Source of the DNA: Vibrio tetraodonis | GTDB taxonomy: Bacteria > Pseudomonadota > Gammaproteobacteria > Enterobacterales > Vibrionaceae | Assembly: GCF_003350295.1 (NCBI RefSeq) | Contig: NZ_QLYY01000005.1 | Span: 372,001-436,000, forward strand | Length of the DNA stretch: 64,000 bases | Reading direction: 5' to 3' | In this document: positions 58,636-64,000 of the stretch, one piece after another | Position numbering within the stretch: position 1 is the stretch's first letter | Layout of the letters: every line of letters starts with the position of its first letter | The notes under the pieces: model-generated | The model's input: only the letters and a program-made list of their open reading frames with translations | Databases searched by the model: none | What the model was told of the DNA's origin: nothing | Made by a program: the position numbers and the translations under genes

Positions 58636-60297
58636 ATGAGCCTTACAATTCGAAGCCGCCTTTATATATTGGCACTGGTCCCATTGCTTGTAATAGCTTT
58701 AGGCATGCTTGGCTTTACTTATGTAAAAACTAACGAGCTCAATGCTCAACAAATCGAAGTTACCAGAAGCAATATGATGCACATGAAGAAGGAAGAGCTT
58801 AAGCACTATCTTCAAATGGCACAGTCCGCTGTTCAGCCTTTGATTGACAAAGGGGCAAGTCTCGAAGAAGCCTTCCCAACGCTCAGAGCACTCAAATACG
58901 GCAAAACAGGTTATATGTTTGGCTACAACTCCAAGGGTATTAGGCAAATACAAGGCAGTAGCATGGGCGGGGTAGGTGATAGTTACTGGGATTTACAGGA
59001 TAAGAAAGGTAACTATTTAGTGCGAGATTTAATACGGAATTCAAAAACCGGTGACTTTACAACATACTACTTTCCTAAACCCGGCGAAACAGTAGCACTT
59101 CCAAAATTGGCATACTCTATCTATATACCCGAATGGGATCTTATGCTGGGCACGGGTTTTTATACCGATGACATCGATGAAATCGTCGCTGAAATGGAAA
59201 ACACCACAACCGAAGCCTTACAAGAAACCTTATCCGCAATCATAGTGTTCTGTATCATTATCGCAGTCATTGTTGCTGTCTTTTCCGTTGGGGTCAATCG
59301 TACCATCCTCAAACCGCTCGAACTTTTTGACGCATCAATCAGCTCATTCGCCAGCGGGGATGCTGACCTTACAGCGCGGATGGAAGATTTCAAAGCACCA
59401 GAATTTTCGCAGCTAAGCAAAAATTTCAATGCGTTTGTTGAAAGCCTGCAAACCATCATTCGAAGTGTGAGTGAAGTCGGTCAACAAGTAGTATCCGAGA
59501 CCACAAATATGTCTGGACGCGCGGGCAAGGTGGATGAAATTGCTTCAGGACAACGCTCAGAGACCGAACAAGTTGCTACAGCAATGACCCAAATGACAAC
59601 CACAGCGTCAGAAATATCGAATAACGCCAGCCAAGCAGCTGACTCAGCTAAAGAAGCTGATGACAATGCTAAAGATGCGCAAAATATCGTCAATTCGGCA
59701 GCCAAATCAGTTGAAGCGCTTGCAGAAGAAGTATCTCAAGCCAATGGCGTCATCTCTCGATTAGAAGGTGATGTTCAGAATATCTCCTCATCTTTGGAAG
59801 TGATCCAGGATATTGCTGAGCAAACAAACCTACTGGCACTAAACGCCGCAATAGAAGCAGCTCGGGCGGGCGAGCAGGGTCGTGGCTTCGCTGTGGTTGC
59901 TGACGAAGTTCGTAAATTGGCCAGCCGCACACAAGACAGTACAGGTGAAATTCATAAAATGATCGAACAGCTCAAATCCGCTTCCGATGACGCAGTTAAG
60001 GCGATGGAATCAAGCCAAAAACGTGGCGCGAGCACGGTAGAAGAAGCGAATGCGGCGGCCAAAGCTCTGATCCAAATTCAAGAATCGATTGGCACTATTA
60101 TGGATATGAACTCGCTTATTGCTACGGCAACAGAAGAGCAAAGCATAGTGGGTCAAGAGATCTCTGAACGCATTGTGGTTATCTCAGACCAAAGCTCTCA
60201 ATCGGCTGATCTAGCCAATGAAAATAAAGCAGGTAGCCAAGCGCTTAACCATAGAGCCAATGAGCTTTACGACTTGGTCGGTCGATTTAAAGTCTAG
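58636..60297 (+). CDS. Methyl-accepting chemotaxis protein with single Cache sensor
   Basis: A 553-residue chemoreceptor. Membrane helices at about 8-30 and 195-217 flank a periplasmic sCache_2 domain with [19 protein letters not shown] and [22 protein letters not shown] follows (about 218-270), then a long signalling hairpin whose tip reads [20 protein letters not shown], the CheA/CheW contact site, and [15 protein letters not shown]. sCache_2 receptors usually detect small organic acids; the ligand here is not known. AGGA lies 8 nt before the ATG. No CheR-docking pentapeptide is present at the C-terminus. Confidence 0.95.
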   Translation: MSLTIRSRLYILALVPLLVIALGMLGFTYVKTNELNAQQIEVTRSNMMHMKKEELKHYLQMAQSAVQPLIDKGASLEEAFPTLRALKYGKTGYMFGYNSKGIRQIQGSSMGGVGDSYWDLQDKKGNYLVRDLIRNSKTGDFTTYYFPKPGETVALPKLAYSIYIPEWDLMLGTGFYTDDIDEIVAEMENTTTEALQETLSAIIVFCIIIAVIVAVFSVGVNRTILKPLELFDASISSFASGDADLTARMEDFKAPEFSQLSKNFNAFVESLQTIIRSVSEVGQQVVSETTNMSGRAGKVDEIASGQRSETEQVATAMTQMTTTASEISNNASQAADSAKEADDNAKDAQNIVNSAAKSVEALAEEVSQANGVISRLEGDVQNISSSLEVIQDIAEQTNLLALNAAIEAARAGEQGRGFAVVADEVRKLASRTQDSTGEIHKMIEQLKSASDDAVKAMESSQKRGASTVEEANAAAKALIQIQESIGTIMDMNSLIATATEEQSIVGQEISERIVVISDQSSQSADLANENKAGSQALNHRANELYDLVGRFKV

Positions 60298-60633
60298 GCA
60301 CAGCCAAGGCCTGTGAAAGCAGGCCCTATATTTTCTCCCTTTTCCACGACTCACCCTCCCTTAGCACGTCCACAACAGTTCATAGAGTAAAGACTCTGAT
60401 TATTGAAGTGCGTCTCAATAAAAAAGTGGCCTCATATTTAGATTTCACACATTTCCATAAATCACACGCAAACTTATTGATAAAACAGCACAATTAAAAG
60501 TCCCAATTTTTCCATGTGTGTAATTTGTGCGTAACTTGTAGATAGGTTCTTTAAGAGCCGAAAAATGTTAAACGCTTGATGTTTGTGGTAGGTCATGTTC
60601 AACAATATTTTTTATTATCCAAAGGAAAATAAC
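60298..60633. other. Spacer with terminator and leader of the exoprotease gene
   Basis: GGCCTG (60308-60313) with CAGGCC (60320-60325) followed by CTATATTTTC is a probable terminator for the chemoreceptor gene. The rest is AT-rich leader; TTTCACACA near 60442 and TGTGTGTAA near 60516 form a loose inverted pair. No gene is seen. Confidence 0.5.
60308..60336 (+). terminator. Probable terminator after the chemoreceptor gene
   Basis: A 6-bp GC-rich stem with loop TGAAAG followed by CTATATTTTC, 10 nt after the stop codon. Confidence 0.6.
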
Positions 60634-62220
60634 ATGCATAAAAATATTATAAGTTGTTGTATCGCCTCTGCTCTTTCAGTTATGTCTGGCTTGGCGCTTG
60701 CACAACAAGGCGAGGTGAAATCGGTCTTAGCTGAAGGTCAAAATCTTGCACCTTTACTCACAGTCGAAGATGAGAAGGGCATAAAAAATAAATATATCGT
60801 CGTGCTCAAAAAACCAGAAATGTTGCTTGAGGGCTCGCAAGCTTTTGTAGAGTTTACTCAGCAAACTGTAACTGGATTGGCTAGTCAACACTCGCTTAAA
60901 ACAGAGAGAATATACGATCATGTTTTGAGTGGTTTTTCTGCCACTCTGACGAAGGAGCAACTCAAAGCACTTCGTGAAGATCCACAAGTGGCTTATATTG
61001 AGCAGGACAGAATCGTAACTATCGATCCTGTATTGTCCGACGAAGGCACCCAAACCAATGCTATTTGGGGCTTGGATCGTATTGACCAACGTAACTTACC
61101 GCTTAGCGGCAGTTATACATACAACTATGACGGTACGGGTGTCACGGCTTACGTTATCGACACTGGTGTAGAAAACAATCATAGCGAGTTTGGTGGCCGT
61201 TCAACTTCAGGCTACGATTTTGTTGACAACGATAATGATAGTTCCGACTGTCACGGACACGGAACTCATGTAGCGGGCACTATTGCTGGTAGCCAATATG
61301 GTGTAGCAAAGAATGCCAATATTGTTGGTGTCAGAGTACTCAGCTGTCGCGGTTCTGGTTCTAACTCAGGGGTAATAGGAGGTGTAAACTGGGTTGCAGC
61401 CAATGCTTCTGGCCCTTCGGTGGCCAACATGAGCTTAGGCGGCGGCGTATCTAGCTCACTAGATAGTGCAGTAGCGAGTGCTGTTCAATCTGGAATCACT
61501 TTTGTATTGGCAGCAGGAAACTCAAACGCTGATGCTTGTAACTCTTCACCAGCTCGTGAGCAGAGTGCGGTAACTGTCGGCTCAAGCACAAGCAGTGATA
61601 GCCGCTCAAGCTTCTCGAATTGGGGAAGCTGTGTAGATGTTTTTGCTCCGGGCTCAAGCATTAAATCAGCATGGATAGGTGGTGGCTACAGGACAATAAG
61701 TGGTACTTCTATGGCAGCGCCCCATATGGCAGGTGTAACCGCTCTTTATCTGCATGAAAACAATGCATTATCACCTTCACAAGTATCTAACCTTATCAGC
61801 ACACGTGCAACATCAGGTAAAATATCTGACACTCGTGGTACAGTTAACAAGCTCGCGTACAGCCTCAGTGGCAGCGCCTGTGAACCAGATTGTGATAATC
61901 CAACGCCAACTCCTGATGGTGAACTGACCAATGGAACCCCTGTCAGCAATATCAGCGCGAGCCGTGGGGCACAGAAACAGTACTATATTGATGTGCCTGC
62001 AGGCCGTTCGCTCAGTGTAACAACGACTGGTGGCTCTGGTGATGCAGATCTATATGTACGCTTTGGCGCACAACCAACAACTGGCACTTGGGACTGTCGC
62101 CCTTATCGCTCAGGTAATAATGAGGTTTGCACCATTTCAAATACACAAAATGGTCGCTACCACATAATGCTTAATGCCTACAGCACATACAATGGAGTTA
62201 CTCTGAACGCGAGTTATTAA
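60634..62220 (+). CDS. Secreted subtilisin-like alkaline serine protease (S8) with PPC domain
   Basis: A 528-residue preproprotease. Signal peptide about 1-23; inhibitor I9 propeptide about 45-130 (KYIVVLKKPEM, HVLSGFSATLTKEQL); S8 catalytic domain with Asp in YVIDTGVE, His in HGHGTHVAGTIAG and Ser in ISGTSMAAPHMAG; C-terminal PPC domain after a Thr/Pro linker (VSNISASRGAQKQYYIDV, DADLYVRFG). This is the build of the Vibrio alkaline serine exoprotease A, exported through type II secretion and matured by loss of propeptide and often of the PPC tail. The ATG at 60634 with AAGGA 8 nt upstream is used; an upstream ATG at 60595 would spoil the signal peptide. Confidence 0.95.
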   Translation: MHKNIISCCIASALSVMSGLALAQQGEVKSVLAEGQNLAPLLTVEDEKGIKNKYIVVLKKPEMLLEGSQAFVEFTQQTVTGLASQHSLKTERIYDHVLSGFSATLTKEQLKALREDPQVAYIEQDRIVTIDPVLSDEGTQTNAIWGLDRIDQRNLPLSGSYTYNYDGTGVTAYVIDTGVENNHSEFGGRSTSGYDFVDNDNDSSDCHGHGTHVAGTIAGSQYGVAKNANIVGVRVLSCRGSGSNSGVIGGVNWVAANASGPSVANMSLGGGVSSSLDSAVASAVQSGITFVLAAGNSNADACNSSPAREQSAVTVGSSTSSDSRSSFSNWGSCVDVFAPGSSIKSAWIGGGYRTISGTSMAAPHMAGVTALYLHENNALSPSQVSNLISTRATSGKISDTRGTVNKLAYSLSGSACEPDCDNPTPTPDGELTNGTPVSNISASRGAQKQYYIDVPAGRSLSVTTTGGSGDADLYVRFGAQPTTGTWDCRPYRSGNNEVCTISNTQNGRYHIMLNAYSTYNGVTLNASY

Positions 62221-62243
62221 CTCATAACATCTAGTCGAGGCAT

Positions 62244-62277
62244 AATACCAGTCGACCTTAGTTGACTGGTATTTTAT
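62244..62277 (+). terminator. Terminator after the exoprotease gene
   Basis: A perfect 10-bp stem AATACCAGTC (62244-62253) with GACTGGTATT (62264-62273), running into TTTATCC. Confidence 0.88.
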
Positions 62278-62495
62278 CCTATAAATAACACACCTGATTA
62301 ATACTGAGATTAAACGCCCTCAACTCTACCTTTCATTAAGCTGTCTACATCACTATCAGCAAAACAAGTTAATTACTTTTATTCGATGTTAGAAAATATC
62401 GACCATCATTCATATACTTAAAATTGACAATAGATTGCTTGGTATTATCTCATCCGCCAAGGAAAAGCTCGTAACAGTGCTAAATTGGAGGTCTC

Positions 62496-63941
62496 TTGAT
62501 TACTTTCATGCTCAATCAAGAAGTCAAACAAGAACATCATATTTCACCCAATATGACGGTGCTTCAATACTTAAGATCACATATTTACAAGACAGGTACC
62601 AAAGAGGGCTGTGCATCTGGAGACTGTGGTGCTTGCACCGCAGTTTTGGCTGAAGTCAAACACGGTCAACTCCAATATCGTTCAATTAACACTTGTATTA
62701 CATTCGTATCCTCATTACATGGAAAGCAACTCATTACCGTTGAAGATTTACGTCAAGGCGATCAGTTACATCCTGTTCAGCAAGCCATGGTTGAGTATCA
62801 CGGATCTCAGTGTGGATATTGCACCCCTGGTTTTATCATGTCGATGTTTGCACTTGTCAAAAACAGACCCAGCGCTAACAAACAAGAAATCATAGAATCT
62901 CTGGCCGGAAACTTGTGTCGCTGTACAGGCTACAGAAGCATACTCGATGCAGCGCTTTCTCTTGAGTCTAACCATCCCTTAGTCGATCATTTTTTTGCCA
63001 GCGAGAAGAATACCATTTCGCAACTCAAGAGACTAAACCAAGAATCCGCATCACTAACATATGGTGAACTCAAAGCCTACCTGCCACGCACCATGAAAGA
63101 ACTTGCCAAAATTTACAGTGTAAACCCCTCTGCCAAGTTGGTTGCAGGAGGCACCGACCTCGCTCTCGAGGTTACTCAACAACATAAAAAAATTGAAACT
63201 CTTATTTGCTTACACCTAGTCGAAGATATGAAAGTATGCTTTGAAAAAGAAGGCATGCTTCACATTGGTGCCAACACCAATATCACTGATGCAGCGCAAG
63301 CACTTGTGAGGCTGTTTCCTGACTTTAGGGAACTGTTACATCGATTCGCCTCTCCGCAAATACGTAACTTGGGTACATTGGGTGGTAACATTGCTAATGC
63401 ATCACCTATTGGTGATATTGCCCCGCTCTTCATCGCGCTAAATGCCAAGCTAAAGCTGCGTTGTGGCAATAAAACTCGTACTTTACCTCTCGAAGACTTC
63501 TTTGTTCGTTATAAAATAACAGCACAACAAAAAAGCGAGTTCATTGAGCAGATCCAAATACCCAAACTTAGAAAGCCGGATTTTTTTCACGCCTACAAAC
63601 TTTCTAAACGTCTGGATGATGACATCTCTGCAGTCTGTGGCGCTTTCAATATCGAAGTAAACGATAGCAAAGTCGTCAGCGCTCGAGTTGCTTTTGGTGG
63701 AATGGCTGAAATTCCCAAACGGGCCACTCAATGCGAAAGAGCCCTCATTGGTAATATATGGAGTCAAGAGACGATTGACTCCGCGATGGCTTCATTAAGC
63801 AAAGATTTCAAGCCAGTGAGCGATTTTCGAGCCAGTAAGGAATATCGTTCAACCACTGCGGCAAACATGCTTCAACGACTATTTATCGAATATAACTATC
63901 TCAGCAGTCAAATTGAAACACGAGTGACCACCTATGTCTAA
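62496..63941 (+). CDS. xdhA: Xanthine dehydrogenase small subunit (FeS and FAD domains)
   Basis: A 481-residue subunit. Two [2Fe-2S] domains: plant-ferredoxin-like EGCASGDCGACTAVL and the alpha-helical one with GSQCGYCTPGF and GNLCRCTGYRS. The FAD domain follows (about 195-475) with LVAGGTDLALEV and RNLGTLGGNIANASPIGD. It passes electrons from the molybdenum subunit to NAD+ in purine breakdown. The start is TTG at 62496, supported by GGAGG 4 nt upstream and by the family's N-terminus MITFMLNQ; the ATG at 62508 would cut into the first beta strand. It overlaps xdhB by 8 nt. Confidence 0.95.
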   Translation: MITFMLNQEVKQEHHISPNMTVLQYLRSHIYKTGTKEGCASGDCGACTAVLAEVKHGQLQYRSINTCITFVSSLHGKQLITVEDLRQGDQLHPVQQAMVEYHGSQCGYCTPGFIMSMFALVKNRPSANKQEIIESLAGNLCRCTGYRSILDAALSLESNHPLVDHFFASEKNTISQLKRLNQESASLTYGELKAYLPRTMKELAKIYSVNPSAKLVAGGTDLALEVTQQHKKIETLICLHLVEDMKVCFEKEGMLHIGANTNITDAAQALVRLFPDFRELLHRFASPQIRNLGTLGGNIANASPIGDIAPLFIALNAKLKLRCGNKTRTLPLEDFFVRYKITAQQKSEFIEQIQIPKLRKPDFFHAYKLSKRLDDDISAVCGAFNIEVNDSKVVSARVAFGGMAEIPKRATQCERALIGNIWSQETIDSAMASLSKDFKPVSDFRASKEYRSTTAANMLQRLFIEYNYLSSQIETRVTTYV

Positions 63942-64000
63942 ATTACACAAAAAAACGCTCAAAACTGGCGTGGGTAAAAGTGTCGAGCACGACAGTGCTG
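63934..64000 (+). CDS. xdhB: Xanthine dehydrogenase molybdenum subunit (partial, runs off the right edge)
   Basis: The first 22 residues, starting MSKLHKKTLKTGVGKSVEHDSA, are visible. The pattern GVGKSVEHDSA matches the start of XdhB large subunits (G-x-S-x-x-H-x-S/N-A). The ATG overlaps the xdhA stop by 8 nt, the usual arrangement. Confidence 0.85.
   Translation, partial: MSKLHKKTLKTGVGKSVEHDSA

Noticed and set aside
1..64000. CRISPR arrays, rRNA, tRNA genes, intact insertion sequences
   Set aside because: No regularly spaced repeats, no transposase frames with inverted ends and no cloverleaf sequences were noticed on reading both strands. A tRNAscan or ISfinder run was not possible.

Overview
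The window looks like a stretch of a Vibrio (Vibrionaceae) chromosome. The signs are a secreted chitinase whose catalytic residue falls at position 315, as I recall it for V. harveyi chitinase A, an NhaD-type Na+/H+ antiporter, a subtilisin-like alkaline exoprotease with a PPC tail, a Vibrio-type stressosome operon, several HD-GYP proteins, a YibL homologue and an SgrR-family regulator. The species cannot be named from sequence reading alone. The mix of surface, secretion, scavenging and sensory genes, with few core genes, would fit an accessory-rich replicon such as chromosome 2; that is inference.

Layout. (1) 1-12083, minus strand: a Tad/Flp pilus operon (flp, rcpC, rcpA, cpaD-like, tadZ, tadA-G), headed by a large lipoprotein with Lcl/DUF1566-like repeats and lacking a prepilin peptidase between flp and rcpC. 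A second large lipoprotein (12246-14354) is divergent; a strong Fur-box-like dyad lies between them. (2) 14533-18953: nitroreductase, an SgrR-family regulator, an unannotated divergent small gene (15382-15507) with its own promoter and terminator in the position of sgrS/sgrT, an unknown membrane protein and a VOC protein. (3) 19125-25854, minus: a stressosome operon rsbR (three tandem PAS domains)-rsbS-rsbT-rsbX followed by a hybrid histidine kinase and a REC/HD-GYP response regulator. Divergent from it, 26130-32277, plus: lapC-lapG-lapD-lapB, a c-di-GMP-controlled type I secretion and adhesin-release system without its adhesin in the window. (4) 32346-38860: ribA, a small NTF2-like protein, chitinase A, a DUF2057 protein and a tandem-HD protein. 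(5) 38950-43392: a copper-delivery operon (SCO1, PCuAC) and, convergent to it, a TonB-dependent siderophore receptor with a PepSY protein. (6) 43869-46639: a patchwork of orphan genes with a GNAT remnant and a protein kinase clearly resembling the type III effector kinases OspG/NleH; then yaiI. (7) 47310-64000: dicarboxylate transporter, a 1036-residue Cache/SBP/HD-GYP sensor, an exported S74-chaperone-domain protein, nhaD, a DNA alkylation repair pair (Ada/AlkA fusion and ogt), GNAT, yibL, a chemoreceptor, an exoprotease and the start of xdhAB.

How parts may work together. Much of the window concerns attachment and the signals that control it: Tad pili, Lap-type adhesin retention, chitin degradation and three HD-GYP proteins predicted to lower c-di-GMP. 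The stressosome's output operon ends in an HD-GYP response regulator and sits back to back with the Lap operon, whose LapD reads c-di-GMP; a stress to c-di-GMP to adhesin-release circuit is a testable inference. The most surprising items are the OspG-like kinase and the SgrS/SgrT-like locus next to sgrR.
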